NCBI RefSeq assembly: GCF_900091475.1
Contig: NZ_FMIB01000002.1
Coordinates: forward strand, 310,001-374,000
Length of the DNA: 64,000 nt
Origin: Micromonospora chersina
Lineage (GTDB): Bacteria; Actinomycetota; Actinomycetes; Mycobacteriales; Micromonosporaceae
Direction: 5' to 3'
Below the pieces are notes generated by a model. That model was not told where the DNA came from. It did not search any database and saw only the letters and a program-made list of their open reading frames with translations. Positions 36,100 to 45,203 of the stretch are shown piece after piece (position 1 is the stretch's first letter; each line of letters opens with the position of its first letter). The position numbers and the translations under genes are program-made.

Positions 36100-38313
36100 A
36101 TGGGACACCTCCACCGCGGCGGCGTGCTCGCCGCCGCACTCGCTCTGCTCCTGACGACGACAACGGCCGCCGCACCGGCCGCCGGGGCCGACCGCTACCG
36201 GAACCCGGTCTCGGCCGGCTTCGCCGACACCTTCGCCGACCCGGCCGTGGTCCGCGGCGACGACGGCCTCTGGTACGCCTTCGGCACCTCCGACCCGCTG
36301 CGCGAGGGCGAACGCCGGGCGCACCGGGTGCCGATCGCCCGCTCCGCCGACCTGGTCGACTGGACCTACGTGGGCGACGCGTTCGCCCCGGACCAGCGAC
36401 CGTCCTTCGCCGCGCCCGGTGCGGCGTTCTGGGCGCCCGACGTGCGCCGGATCGCCGACCGCTGGGTGATGTACGTGACCGTCACCGACACCACCGTCTC
36501 CGGCGACACCTTCGACACCGCGATCGGGGCGGCCACCGCGCCCACCCCGGCCGGACCGTGGACGTTCGCCGACGAGCCCGTCGTCGCCCCGCGTCCGGGC
36601 GGGGGCGGCGGCTACCTGTGGACCATCGACCCCAGCCAGTTCACCGACGTCGACGGCCGGTCCTACCTGTACTACGGCAGCTACTACGGCGGCATCTCGG
36701 TCACCGAACTCTCCGCCGACGGGCTGCGCGCGGTCGGCGCGTCCACCCTGGTCGCCATCGACAACAAGTTCGAGGGCGGCTACGTGCTGCGCCACGACGG
36801 CTGGTACTGGCTGTTCGCCTCCACGGCGAACTGCTGCGCCGGCCCGGCCACCGGCTACTCCGTACAGGTCGGCCGGGCCCGCGACCCGCGCGGCCCGTTC
36901 GTGGACCGGGAGGGCCAGCGGCTCGACGTGTCCCGGGCCGGCGGCACGCCGGTGCTCACCCAGAACGGCAACCGCTGGATCGGCACCGGGCACAACGCCG
37001 TGCTCACCGACCTGTCCGGGCAGGACTGGATCGCCTACCACGCGATCGACCGGGCCGATCCGTACCTGGACGAGCCGTTCGGGATCAACGAGCGGCCGAT
37101 GCTGCTGGACCGCCTCGACTGGGTGGACGGCTGGCCGACCGTCAACGCGGGCGCCGGGCCCTCCGAGGAGCCCCGCTCCGCGCCGGTCACCACCGGCCGG
37201 GTCGACGCCCGCTTCGACACCGCCGACCTGCACGACTGGCGGAGCGGCACGGGCGACTGGCGGGTGACCGGCGGCGTCCTCGCCGGCACCGGCACGCTGA
37301 CCAGCCGGACCGGGCTCGGCGGCGACGTGCGGGCCGAGGCCGACCTGCGGCTGTCCGGCGCGGAGACGGCCGGGCTGCGGCTCGGGACGGTGGACGTCAC
37401 GGTCGGCGGCGGCCGGCTGACCGCCCGGCAGAGCGGCGGCGCCACGGCGAGCGTGCCGCTGCCCGCCGGGCTCGACCTCACCGACCGGCACAACCTGGCC
37501 GTGGAGGTACGCGGCCGGCACCTCGTCGCCGAGCTGAGCCCGGCCCGCCTCGGCGACCAGCTCGCCGTGGTGACGCTGGCGCTGACCCGGCCGGCGGCCG
37601 GCCCGCTCGCGCTGCGCGCCGAGGGCGGCGCGGCCGAGTTCGACAACGTGAGCGCGGCCCGCCTGTACCGGCCGGTCCGGCACACCGTCGCCCCGCCCCG
37701 GGTCGGCCCGGTGCTCCCGGAATACTCCGACGAGTTCACCGACGGGCTCGACCCGGCCTGGCAGTGGATCCGGCCCAACCCGGCCGCCACCGTCACCGGC
37801 GGCGCGCTGCGCTGGCCGGTCGAGTCGAGCGACCTCGTCGGCACCGGCAACACGGCCGGGATCCTGCTGCGCGACGCGCCCGCGGGCGACTACGTGGCGG
37901 AGACGAAGGTGACCCTCGACCTGGGTGAGGACGTGGTCCGCAACTACCAGCAGGCGGGTCTCGTGGCGTACGTGGACGACGACCGGTTCGCCCGGCTAGC
38001 CCAGGTGGCCATCTGGAACACCCGCCAGGTCGAGTACGGCTACGAGCTGCCCTTCGCCGGCCAGCCCGTCTACGGCGGCAGCATCGTCGGCACCCCGGCC
38101 ACCACCACCTGGCTGCGGCTGGCCCACCACGTCGACCCGGTCAGCGGCGAGCACGAGTTCCGGGCCGGGTCCAGCCGGGACGGCACGCACTGGACGTGGG
38201 GCGCCGTGTGGACCTTCCCGGCCGACACCACTCCCCGGATCGGCCTCGTCGCGCACGGCGGCGCCACCCCGGCGGTGACCGCGGAGTTCGACTACCTGCG
38301 GTTCCACCGCTGA
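36100..38313 (+). CDS. Secreted GH43 glycoside hydrolase (arabinanase/xylosidase-like) with C-terminal sandwich modules
   Basis: A 737-residue exported enzyme. A signal peptide ends after AAAPAAGA near residue 30. The five-bladed GH43 propeller (about 33-350) shows the catalytic base in DTFADPAVV, the pKa-modulating Asp in WTIDPSQF and the acid Glu in DNKFEGGYVL, an arabinanase-like layout (WAPDVR also present). Two beta-sandwich regions follow (about 365-530 and 545-737), the last like the GH43 C2 / DUF1349 module (EYSDEFTDGLDPAWQWIRPNP). It should cut arabinan or arabinoxylan outside the cell, feeding L-arabinose to pathways such as the AraB kinase. Confidence 0.88.
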   Translation: MGHLHRGGVLAAALALLLTTTTAAAPAAGADRYRNPVSAGFADTFADPAVVRGDDGLWYAFGTSDPLREGERRAHRVPIARSADLVDWTYVGDAFAPDQRPSFAAPGAAFWAPDVRRIADRWVMYVTVTDTTVSGDTFDTAIGAATAPTPAGPWTFADEPVVAPRPGGGGGYLWTIDPSQFTDVDGRSYLYYGSYYGGISVTELSADGLRAVGASTLVAIDNKFEGGYVLRHDGWYWLFASTANCCAGPATGYSVQVGRARDPRGPFVDREGQRLDVSRAGGTPVLTQNGNRWIGTGHNAVLTDLSGQDWIAYHAIDRADPYLDEPFGINERPMLLDRLDWVDGWPTVNAGAGPSEEPRSAPVTTGRVDARFDTADLHDWRSGTGDWRVTGGVLAGTGTLTSRTGLGGDVRAEADLRLSGAETAGLRLGTVDVTVGGGRLTARQSGGATASVPLPAGLDLTDRHNLAVEVRGRHLVAELSPARLGDQLAVVTLALTRPAAGPLALRAEGGAAEFDNVSAARLYRPVRHTVAPPRVGPVLPEYSDEFTDGLDPAWQWIRPNPAATVTGGALRWPVESSDLVGTGNTAGILLRDAPAGDYVAETKVTLDLGEDVVRNYQQAGLVAYVDDDRFARLAQVAIWNTRQVEYGYELPFAGQPVYGGSIVGTPATTTWLRLAHHVDPVSGEHEFRAGSSRDGTHWTWGAVWTFPADTTPRIGLVAHGGATPAVTAEFDYLRFHR

Positions 38314-38322
38314 CCCGCGCGA

Positions 38323-38352
38323 CCGGGGCCGCCCGTCCGCGGGCGGCCCCGG
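38323..38352. terminator. Terminator between GH43 and 2H phosphoesterase genes
   Basis: A perfect 13-bp stem (38323-38335 with 38340-38352), loop TCCG, between convergent stops. Confidence 0.7.
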
Positions 38353-38386
38353 CCCGCCGGGACGGTGTGGTGACGGGCGGTCCCGG

Positions 38387-38920
38387 TCAGGCGCCGGGAC
38401 GCGGGCAGGCCGGGGCCAACTCGCTGACCGTCCGCGTGTCGCTGTCGTAGCTGCGTGCGGCCACGAACTCCCCGCCGGGCCGCTCCGGTCCGGTGACCGC
38501 CCGGGCCCGGCGGCGGTCGGCGTCGCGGAACCGCAGCGCCAGGCTCAGGTGCGGCACCCAGCGGCCCGGCAGGTGCCACGGGTGCGGACCGGGCGCACCG
38601 GCGAGCACGTCCCAGACGGCGCCGTGCAGGGCGACGAGCTGCGGAGTCGGGCGGACCAGCCAGACCAGCGGGGCGCTGCCGTCGAGGACCGCCACCCGGT
38701 CCAGCCGGGCCGGCAACGGCAGCGCCGCGTCGCAGAGGTCGGCGAGGCGTTGCTCGGCGCCGGCCGGGAATTCGTCGACCGATGCGAGGGTGAGGTGCGG
38801 CCGGTTCGTCGGGTGCGCGTTGCGGGCCAGGCTGGGCAGGCCGGCGGCGGCGAGTCGGTCCCAGGCCGCCCGTACCGCCTCGTCCAGCTCCGGCGAGCAG
38901 AGGAGTTCGACAGTACGCAC
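38387..38920 (-). CDS. 2'-5' RNA ligase/2H phosphoesterase family protein
   Basis: A 177-residue protein with the two spaced H-x-T/S-x motifs of 2H enzymes: HLTL near residue 42 and HLSL near 122. These form a symmetric active site acting on cyclic phosphates or 2'-5' linkages in RNA or nucleotides. The substrate is unknown. It starts with a GTG at 38920 placed six bases after TAGCCT (38932-38927, minus strand), so leaderless translation is likely. It is divergent from the P450 gene. Confidence 0.85.
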   Translation of the reverse strand: MRTVELLCSPELDEAVRAAWDRLAAAGLPSLARNAHPTNRPHLTLASVDEFPAGAEQRLADLCDAALPLPARLDRVAVLDGSAPLVWLVRPTPQLVALHGAVWDVLAGAPGPHPWHLPGRWVPHLSLALRFRDADRRRARAVTGPERPGGEFVAARSYDSDTRTVSELAPACPRPGA

Positions 38921-39041
38921 GCCGTCAGGCTAACCGCCGGCGGTGTGCGGCGACGTCCCGTGAGGGATGCCGACCGCGGCGAGTCGGCGGCGGCGCGATC
39001 GTTCGGTCGGCGCCGAAGGAAGCCGGCCGTACGGTCGGGCG

Positions 39042-40154
39042 ATGAGCTGGCCGACGATCCCGCCCGACCCCGACACGCCCCCCTGCGGGCCCCCCGTTCC
39101 CGTCGACGGCGGCTGGGTGGTCACCCGCCACGCCGACGTGGTCGCCGTGCTGACCGATCCCCGGTACGTGGTGCCCGTCGCGCCCGGCGGCCCGCCCGGC
39201 ACCCTGGCCTGGCTGCGCGGGACGGTCAGCCGGTTCAGCGCCCCGGACCGGCATCCCGGCCGGCGCGCGCTCGGGGTGGCCGCGCTCCGCGACCTCGACC
39301 CGGACGAGTTGGTCGCCGCCGCCGCCCGCCTGACCACGCAGACGCTGGACCGGCTCGCCGCCGAGAGGACCAGCGATCGCGGCGAGGCGGCGGGCCGGGT
39401 GGAGGTGATGGGCCCGCTCGCGCGGCGCGTACCCCTGGAGGTGCTGGCGGCGCGGCTCGGCCTGGCCGACCCGGCGGCGGCCGTGCCGGCGGTGACCGCG
39501 GTGGCCGCCGCCTACCACCCCGGCGCCGACCCGGCCGCCGTGGCGCTCGCCGACCGGGCGGTGGCCGTGCTGCTGGCGATGTCGCCGCCGGCCCCGGCCG
39601 AGGCCGCCGCGAACCGGGTCGGGCTGCTCGTGCAGGCCGCCGACGCGACCGCCGGGCTGATCGGCGCCGCCGTCCGGCACGGGCTCGCGGCGCCGGCCGC
39701 GCTCGGCACGGCCGACCTGCTCGCCGAGGTGCTGCGCCTGGACCCGCCGGTCCGCGCCACCCGCCGGGTCGCCACCGGCGCGACCCGCCTGGCCGGCCGG
39801 GACATCGGGCCGGACGCCGCGCTGCTGCTCCGCTTCGACGCGGCCAACCGGGACCCCGCCGTCCACGAGGACCCGGACCGGTTCCATCCCCCTGCCGGGG
39901 AACAGGCCGACCGCGCCGGCCGCCCCGCAGGCGCGGGGCCGAAGGGCCACCTGGCGGTCGCCCGCCGTCCCGGGCGGGCGCTGACCTTCGGCGCCGGGCC
40001 CCGGGGCTGCCCGGGGGAGCGGCACGCCCTCGCCCTCGCCGCCGGCGTGGTCGAGGTGCTGCGCGCGCGGTGCCGGCCCGCCGGAACGCCCGTCCGCTAC
40101 GCCCCGCACCCCACCCTGCGTGTCCCGACCAGCATCGAGGTGATGTTCCGATGA
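39042..40154 (+). CDS. Cytochrome P450, short form
   Basis: A 370-residue P450, about 30 residues shorter than typical bacterial CYPs. The heme-ligand signature FGAGPRGCPG (Cys near 323) and the ExxR motif in EVLRLDPPVR are present. The I-helix reads AADATAG where most have AGxxT, keeping the acid-alcohol pair. It needs ferredoxin and a reductase not encoded here. TACGGT at 39030-39035 is six bases before the ATG, so the message should be leaderless. Its stop overlaps the start of the next gene (ATGA), implying a shared pathway. The substrate is unknown. Confidence 0.9.
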   Translation: MSWPTIPPDPDTPPCGPPVPVDGGWVVTRHADVVAVLTDPRYVVPVAPGGPPGTLAWLRGTVSRFSAPDRHPGRRALGVAALRDLDPDELVAAAARLTTQTLDRLAAERTSDRGEAAGRVEVMGPLARRVPLEVLAARLGLADPAAAVPAVTAVAAAYHPGADPAAVALADRAVAVLLAMSPPAPAEAAANRVGLLVQAADATAGLIGAAVRHGLAAPAALGTADLLAEVLRLDPPVRATRRVATGATRLAGRDIGPDAALLLRFDAANRDPAVHEDPDRFHPPAGEQADRAGRPAGAGPKGHLAVARRPGRALTFGAGPRGCPGERHALALAAGVVEVLRARCRPAGTPVRYAPHPTLRVPTSIEVMFR

Positions 40155-40936
40155 ACGACCGCGCCGCCGCCTTCCACGCCCTGCACCGGCCGGGCCGGCC
40201 CCTGTTGCTGCCCAACGCCTGGGACCACGCGTCCGCCGCGGCGCTGGCGGCCCGGGGTCACCCGGCCGTCGGCACGACAAGCCTCGGGGTGGCCGCGGCC
40301 GCCGGAAAGCCGGACGGGACCGGGGCGACCCGGAGCGAGACCTTCGACCTGGCCCGCCGGCTGCGGGGCGTGCCGGTGCTGCTCACCGTCGACATCGAGG
40401 ACGGCTTCGGTGACGACCCGGCGGCGGTGGCCGGGTACGTCGCCGAGCTGGCCGCGCTCGGCGCGGTCGGTGTGAACCTGGAGGACGGGCGCCCGGACGG
40501 CACGCTCGCGCCCGTGGAGCTCGCCGCCGCCAAGATCGCGGCGGTCCGGGCGGCCGTGCCGGGGCTGTTCGTCAACGCCCGCACCGACGCCTGGTGGCTG
40601 GGCGTGCCCGACCCGCTGCCGGCGGCCCTCGAACGGGCCGCGGCGTACCGGGCGGCGGGCGCGGACGGGCTGTTCGTCCCGGGCGCGCCCGACGACACGG
40701 TCGCGTTGCTGGTGGCCGAGGCGGGGCTGCCCCTCAACGTCCTGCACCGCCCGGGCGGGCCGGACCTGGCCGCGCTGGGCCGGCTCGGGGTGGCCCGGGT
40801 CAGCACCGGCTCGCTGCTGTTCCGCGCCGCCCTCGGCGCCGCGCTGCACCTGGCCGACGCGGTCCGCGCCGGCGGCGACGCCGGCCTGCCGCCCGCGCCG
40901 GATTACGCCTGGGTGCGGGACCTCTCGGCGGGATGA
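40151..40936 (+). CDS. Isocitrate lyase/phosphoenolpyruvate mutase family protein
   Basis: A 261-residue (beta/alpha)8 enzyme. It has LLPNAWDHASAAALAARGHPAVGTTSLGVAAAAG near 20-53, the metal-binding LTVDIEDGFGDDP near 78-90, VGVNLEDGRPDG and VNARTDAWWLG. The catalytic loop Cys of isocitrate lyase (KKCGH) is absent, so it belongs to the small PEP-mutase/oxaloacetase-like branch, which cleaves or forms C-C or C-P bonds at 2-oxo carboxylates. The reaction is not assignable. It is translationally coupled to the P450. Confidence 0.85.
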   Translation: MNDRAAAFHALHRPGRPLLLPNAWDHASAAALAARGHPAVGTTSLGVAAAAGKPDGTGATRSETFDLARRLRGVPVLLTVDIEDGFGDDPAAVAGYVAELAALGAVGVNLEDGRPDGTLAPVELAAAKIAAVRAAVPGLFVNARTDAWWLGVPDPLPAALERAAAYRAAGADGLFVPGAPDDTVALLVAEAGLPLNVLHRPGGPDLAALGRLGVARVSTGSLLFRAALGAALHLADAVRAGGDAGLPPAPDYAWVRDLSAG

Positions 40937-41043
40937 GCACCTTAGGGGGGAGATAGGAGGATTGTTCGGGGAGCTGCCGGTCCAGGTGATTACGGTGTGT
41001 TCAGGTTCGACTACGCCGTGTCCTGCCCGGAGAGGGGCCGACC

Positions 41044-42009
41044 ATGCGAGTGCCCAGCCGAAGCCCCGGCCACCAGCCCGGATCCGCCGTCGCGTCCGCC
41101 GCCCCCGCCCGCCGACTGCCGCCGGCCGCCGGCCGGCGCCCCGGGCCCGAGCAACCGGACCTGGCGGCGTACCGGGCCGCGGTGGCGGAACTGCTCGTCG
41201 AGGTGGGCGCCCTCGCGGACGCCCCGTCCACGACGGCCCGCCAGGTGCTGCTCGACCAGCGGCTGCGGGAGCCGGCCATCGCCGCCGTCCTCGACGCCAC
41301 CCCGCAGGGCTTCGTGGGCGCCCGGGAGACGCTGCTGCTGGAGATGGCCCGCTACCAGCCCAACACCCGCAGCTCGGCGCAGGACCTGACCGCGCTGGTG
41401 CGGATCTACCTGCTCTCCCGGATCGACGTGATGTGGTGGCGGGACAGCCCTACCTTCCTCACCGACGGCCAGGTCGACACCAGCACCGACCTGGTCGACC
41501 TGGAGTGGCTGCGCCGGCGCGGGCTGCTCGCCTTCCGCTACCAGGAGCAGCCCGCCACCGTCCTCGGCCGCGGGCTGCGGGCGGTCCGGCGGCGGCTGCG
41601 CCCGGACGCCACCCCACGTACCGCCGGGGTGCGGTTCCGCCGGGCCCGGCGCGAGGTGATCGCGCTGCTCAACGACGTGGGCCGGGAGTTCGCCGCGGCC
41701 GCCCGGCCGGGCACCCCGCCGCTCTGGGTCACCAGCCTGGCCCGCAGCGCCGAGCACCAGTACCGGCTGCGCCGGCTCGGCTACGCCGCCATGGTGCCCA
41801 GCGGGCACTGCCTCGGCTGGGCGGCCGACGTGGAGCTGGCCTGGTACGGCCGGTTCGGCGCGCGGGACCTCCTCGCCGACCTGCTGCTGGCCCGGCAGGA
41901 GGCGGGCGAGCTGAACGTGGTCGACGAGGGCCAGGCGTGGCACCTCTGCCTCGCGCCGACCGCCCAGCGCCGGTTCCGGCGCGCGTACGAGGCCGAGATG
42001 GGGGTCTGA
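41044..42009 (+). CDS. M15-like (DUF5715) peptidase-family protein
   Basis: A 321-residue protein. The C-terminal third carries an M15 D-alanyl-D-Ala carboxypeptidase-type zinc site: SLARSAEHQYRL near 229, SGHCLGWAADVE (H and D ligands, HxxxxxxD spacing) and QAWHLCL (third His ligand). The N-terminal part is basic and Pro/Ala-rich, and a hydrophobic signal peptide is not evident. The AsnB-type amidotransferase starts four bases after its stop. A role in peptidoglycan or peptide modification is inferred. Upstream (40937-41043) holds GTGATTACGGTGT, a possible -10, and no terminator. Confidence 0.75.
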   Translation: MRVPSRSPGHQPGSAVASAAPARRLPPAAGRRPGPEQPDLAAYRAAVAELLVEVGALADAPSTTARQVLLDQRLREPAIAAVLDATPQGFVGARETLLLEMARYQPNTRSSAQDLTALVRIYLLSRIDVMWWRDSPTFLTDGQVDTSTDLVDLEWLRRRGLLAFRYQEQPATVLGRGLRAVRRRLRPDATPRTAGVRFRRARREVIALLNDVGREFAAAARPGTPPLWVTSLARSAEHQYRLRRLGYAAMVPSGHCLGWAADVELAWYGRFGARDLLADLLLARQEAGELNVVDEGQAWHLCLAPTAQRRFRRAYEAEMGV

Positions 42010-42013
42010 GCGG

Positions 42014-43618
42014 ATGTGCGGCATCGCGCTGAGCATCGGCCCCGAGGCCGACCCGGCCACCTTCCGCCGGATGCTGGCCGTCCTCGCCCCGCGCGGCGAG
42101 GTGACCGAGACCCGGCAGGAGGACGGCCTGCTCACCGGCGTACGCCGGCTGCGGGTGGTGGACCGCGAACGGGCGGTGCAGCCCTGGGTCTCGCCCGACG
42201 AGCGGCACGTGCTCTGCTACAACGGCGAGGTCTTCAACCACCACGAGCTGCGTGCGGAGCTGACCCGGCTCGGGTACGAGTTCCGCACCACCGGCGACAC
42301 CGAGGTGGTGCTCGCCGCGTTCCGCCACTGGGGCGAGGAGGCGGTGCGCCGGCTGCGCGGCGAGTACGCCTTCGTGGTGGTGGAGCGGGCCACCGGCCGG
42401 GCGTACCTGGCGCGGGACCCGCTCGGGGTGAAGCCGCTCTACTGGTCCCGTGGCCCCGGCTGCCTGCACCTCGCCTCCGAGGTCAAGGCCCTGGTCGGGC
42501 ACGGCGCGCCGATCAGCGAGGTGCCGCCCGGGCACCACGGCTGGGCCGAGCCCGACGGGCCGGTCCGGCTGCGCCCGTACGTCGACCTGCTCACCCTGGG
42601 CGCCGGGCTGCCGGTGATCGACGACCCGGACGAGGCCGCCCTGCTCGTCCGTGTCGCGCTCACCGACAGCATGCGGGTACGGCTGGACACCGACCTCACC
42701 GTCGGCGTGGTGCTCTCCGGCGGCCTGGACAGCTCGCTGGCGCTGCTGCACGCGCGGCAGCTGCACCCGGACTGCGTGGCGGTCACGGTCGGCGTGCCGG
42801 ACAGCCCCGACGTGGCGTACGCCCGGCGGCTCGCCGCCGACCTGGGCGTGCCGCACGAGGTGGTCGAGCTGCGCCCGCGCGACATCCGGCTGGCCGACGT
42901 GCGGGAGGCGATCCGGATCTCGGAGCTGACCGAGTACGGCGACATCATCAACGCGGTGGTCTCGGTGCCGATCTTCCGGCGGCTGCGGGAGCTGGGCGTG
43001 AAGGTGGTGCTCACCGGCGACGGCTCGGACGAGCTGTTCGGCGGCTATCCGATGTACCACCAGGTCGGCCCGGAACGGTCCCGCCGGCTCTTCCTCCACA
43101 AGATCCGCAACCTGTGCCGCACTGAGCTGCAACGGGTGGACCGGGCCAGCATGGGTCACGGCGTGGAGGCCCGGGTGCCCTTCCTCGACCTCAGCGTCGT
43201 CGAGCTGGCCATGCGGCTGCCGCTGGACCTGAAGCTGCGCGACGGGCAGGAGAAGTGGATCGTCCGGCGGGCCTTCGCCGACCTGCTGCCCGACTACATC
43301 CGGCGGCGGCCGAAGAACCCCATGTCGTACTCGTCGGGGCTGCACGAGCGGGCCCGCCTCTACAAGCCGCTCTTCGCCCGGCTGCACCGCTCCTTCGGCT
43401 ACCAGCTGCTCGAACCCGTCCGGCGCGACTTCGACAGCGTGCTCACCCGGTGCGGCAACGACCTGGACCGCGCCATCGCCGACGGGCTGGCCCGGCCGGA
43501 CTACACGGTGCTGGAGCACGCCCGGGACCTGGTCGGCGCGGCGAGGTGGAACGCCGCGCCGGTGGTCCGCCGGCTGGTCGGCCCGCGCGCCGTGCGGCGC
43601 GTCGCGTCCCGCCCGTGA
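42014..43618 (+). CDS. asnB: Asparagine synthase-type glutamine amidotransferase
   Basis: A 534-residue class II amidotransferase. Cys2 after the initiator Met is the glutaminase nucleophile, and YNGEVFNHHELR and TGDTEVVLAAF complete that site. The hRGPD loop is replaced by APRGEV. The synthetase domain has the ATP pyrophosphatase loop LSGGLDSS near 237 and LTGDGSDELFGGYPMYH near 335. It transfers glutamine ammonia to a carboxylate: free aspartate, a peptide (as in N-acetylglutaminylglutamine amide synthesis) or meso-DAP in peptidoglycan (as LtsA). Coupling to a peptidase-like gene makes an acceptor other than aspartate plausible. Confidence 0.88.
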   Translation: MCGIALSIGPEADPATFRRMLAVLAPRGEVTETRQEDGLLTGVRRLRVVDRERAVQPWVSPDERHVLCYNGEVFNHHELRAELTRLGYEFRTTGDTEVVLAAFRHWGEEAVRRLRGEYAFVVVERATGRAYLARDPLGVKPLYWSRGPGCLHLASEVKALVGHGAPISEVPPGHHGWAEPDGPVRLRPYVDLLTLGAGLPVIDDPDEAALLVRVALTDSMRVRLDTDLTVGVVLSGGLDSSLALLHARQLHPDCVAVTVGVPDSPDVAYARRLAADLGVPHEVVELRPRDIRLADVREAIRISELTEYGDIINAVVSVPIFRRLRELGVKVVLTGDGSDELFGGYPMYHQVGPERSRRLFLHKIRNLCRTELQRVDRASMGHGVEARVPFLDLSVVELAMRLPLDLKLRDGQEKWIVRRAFADLLPDYIRRRPKNPMSYSSGLHERARLYKPLFARLHRSFGYQLLEPVRRDFDSVLTRCGNDLDRAIADGLARPDYTVLEHARDLVGAARWNAAPVVRRLVGPRAVRRVASRP

Positions 43619-43627
43619 CCTCCGCCG

Positions 43628-43649
43628 GGGCCGCCCACCTGGGCGGCCC
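43628..43649 (+). terminator. Hairpin after the asnB-type gene
   Basis: A perfect 10-bp stem (43628-43637 with 43640-43649) with a two-base centre lies 10 bases past the stop. Confidence 0.5.
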
Positions 43650-43712
43650 GGCCGGCACGCGAGGTCCGATCGCCGCCAGCCACCGGCCGCGTCCCCGGCC
43701 AGGCTGGAGGGC

Positions 43713-44186
43713 ATGACGACGACGCGCACCAGGTACGTGATCCGACCCGTGCCCGCCGAGGCGCTGGCCGAGCTGCGACGCACCGGCCGCGACGCCTCCG
43801 GCCAGCCGCCCGAGCGGTGCTGCGCCGAGGGCGGCGAGCCGCTGCGCTGCTGCCTCCGCGACGCCACCCCGGGCGAGCCGCTGCTGCTCTTCGGGTACGC
43901 CCCGCCGCTGCCGCCCGGCCCGTACCGGGAGGTGGGGCCGATCTTCGCGCACGCGGTCGACTGCCCCGGCCCGGCCGACCCGACGGCGTACCCGCCGGAC
44001 TGGCGGGGGCGGCCCCAGGTGCTCCGGGCGTACGACCGGCGGGGCCGCATCGTCGGCGGCCGGCGGCACGACGGCGACGACCCGGAGGCGGTCATCGCCG
44101 AGCTGCTGGCCGACCCGGCGGTGGACCGCCTGCACAGCCGCAACGTCGTGTACGGCTGCTGGATGTTCGCGGTGGTCCGCGGCTGA
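43713..44186 (+). CDS. DUF1203 family protein
   Basis: A 157-residue cytoplasmic protein of unknown function. It matches the DUF1203 pattern: an N-terminal strand (RYVIRPVPAEAL), a double-Cys region (ERCCAEGGEPLRCCLRD), LLLFGYAPPLPPGPYREVGPIFAH and the ending RLHSRNVVYGCWMFAVVR. The paired cysteines could bind metal. The ATG at 43713 has GGAGGG one base away, which is tight, and CAGGCT seven bases upstream could be a poor -10. Confidence 0.82.
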   Translation: MTTTRTRYVIRPVPAEALAELRRTGRDASGQPPERCCAEGGEPLRCCLRDATPGEPLLLFGYAPPLPPGPYREVGPIFAHAVDCPGPADPTAYPPDWRGRPQVLRAYDRRGRIVGGRRHDGDDPEAVIAELLADPAVDRLHSRNVVYGCWMFAVVRG

Positions 44187-44222
44187 GCGCGTGACCGCCG
44201 GTGGCCGGGGTATCAGCCGGGG

Positions 44223-45158
44223 ATGACCGGACTGGACGCGATCGTGGTGGGACAGGTGGCCCGGGACCTCGTGCTGCTGGTGGACGAGGTGCCCGGCCCG
44301 TCCGGGACGGCCCCGGTGCGCTGCCGGCGGGAACTGCTCGGCGGCAAGGGGGCCAACCAGGCCGTCGGGCTGGCCCAGCTCGGCGTCCGGGTGGGGCTGC
44401 TCGGCGTGGTGGGCGAGGACGAGGTCGGCGACCGGCTGCTGGGCCGGGCCCGCAGCGACGGCATCGACGTGGCCCCGGTGCTGCGCCGGCCGGACACACC
44501 GAGCGCGCTCATCGTGGACGTGGTGGACGGCCGGGGCCGCTGGCGGTACCTGGAGGACATCCCCGAGGCGACCCTGCTCACCGAGGCGGACGTGACCGGC
44601 GCGGCCGAGGTGCTGCGGGCCGCCCGGGCGGTGGTCGTCCAGCTCCAGCAGCCGCTGCCGGCGGTGCTCGCGGCGACCCGGCACGCCCGCGACGCCGGCC
44701 GGCTCGTGGTGCTCGACGGCGCGCCGGACGACCCGGACGGGTCGGCGGAGCTGCTGTCCCGGGCCGACGTGCTGCGGGCCGACGCGCGGGAGGCCGGCCT
44801 GCTGCTCGGCGGCGACCCGCCGAAGGACGCCGACGCGGGGCTGCGCGCCGGCCGGGACCTGGCCGCCCGGGGGCCGGCGCTGGTCGCGGTCGAGGTGGCG
44901 GGGGAGGGGAACGCCTTCGTCTGGCCCGGCGGGGAGCTGTTCCTGCCGCTGAGCGAGACGCCCACGGTGGACAGCACCGGCGCCGGGGACGCGTTCGTCG
45001 CCGCCGTGACGGCCGGCCTGCTCCGCGACGACCCGTACCCCCGGCTGGCCCGGTACGCGGTGGCGGCGGCCGGCGCGACGGTGGGCCATCCCGGCGGCCG
45101 GCCCGCCCTCACCCCCGAGGCGATCGAGGCGCAGCTGGCCCGGATCCCGGAGCGCTGA
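44223..45158 (+). CDS. PfkB-family carbohydrate kinase (ribokinase-like)
   Basis: A 311-residue sugar or nucleoside kinase. The substrate-binding LLGGKGANQAVGLAQLG motif is near residue 39 and the ATP/catalytic loop DSTGAGDAFVAAV near 250, where the second Asp is the base. Ribokinase is the closest subgroup by the GGKGANQA motif, but the pocket is not diagnostic. TATCAG at 44211-44216 precedes the ATG by six bases, a possible leaderless start. No pentose transport genes are adjacent. Confidence 0.87.
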   Translation: MTGLDAIVVGQVARDLVLLVDEVPGPSGTAPVRCRRELLGGKGANQAVGLAQLGVRVGLLGVVGEDEVGDRLLGRARSDGIDVAPVLRRPDTPSALIVDVVDGRGRWRYLEDIPEATLLTEADVTGAAEVLRAARAVVVQLQQPLPAVLAATRHARDAGRLVVLDGAPDDPDGSAELLSRADVLRADAREAGLLLGGDPPKDADAGLRAGRDLAARGPALVAVEVAGEGNAFVWPGGELFLPLSETPTVDSTGAGDAFVAAVTAGLLRDDPYPRLARYAVAAAGATVGHPGGRPALTPEAIEAQLARIPER

Positions 45159-45167
45159 CGTCCCGGA

Positions 45168-45196
45168 TGGACATCCGTCGCCGCCTCTTCTAGCGT
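45168..45196 (+). promoter_or_regulatory. Strong sigma-70-like promoter, leaderless
   Basis: TGGACA (45168-45173), a 17-base spacer and TAGCGT (45191-45196). The ATG begins seven bases later. It is the best-matched promoter in the window. Confidence 0.75.
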
Positions 45197-45203
45197 CGCG
45201 GGC

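Noticed and set aside
40990..41060. GGTTCGACTAC in the region upstream of the M15-like gene, resembling a tRNA T-loop.
   Set aside because: No acceptor stem, D-arm or anticodon arm can be folded around it.
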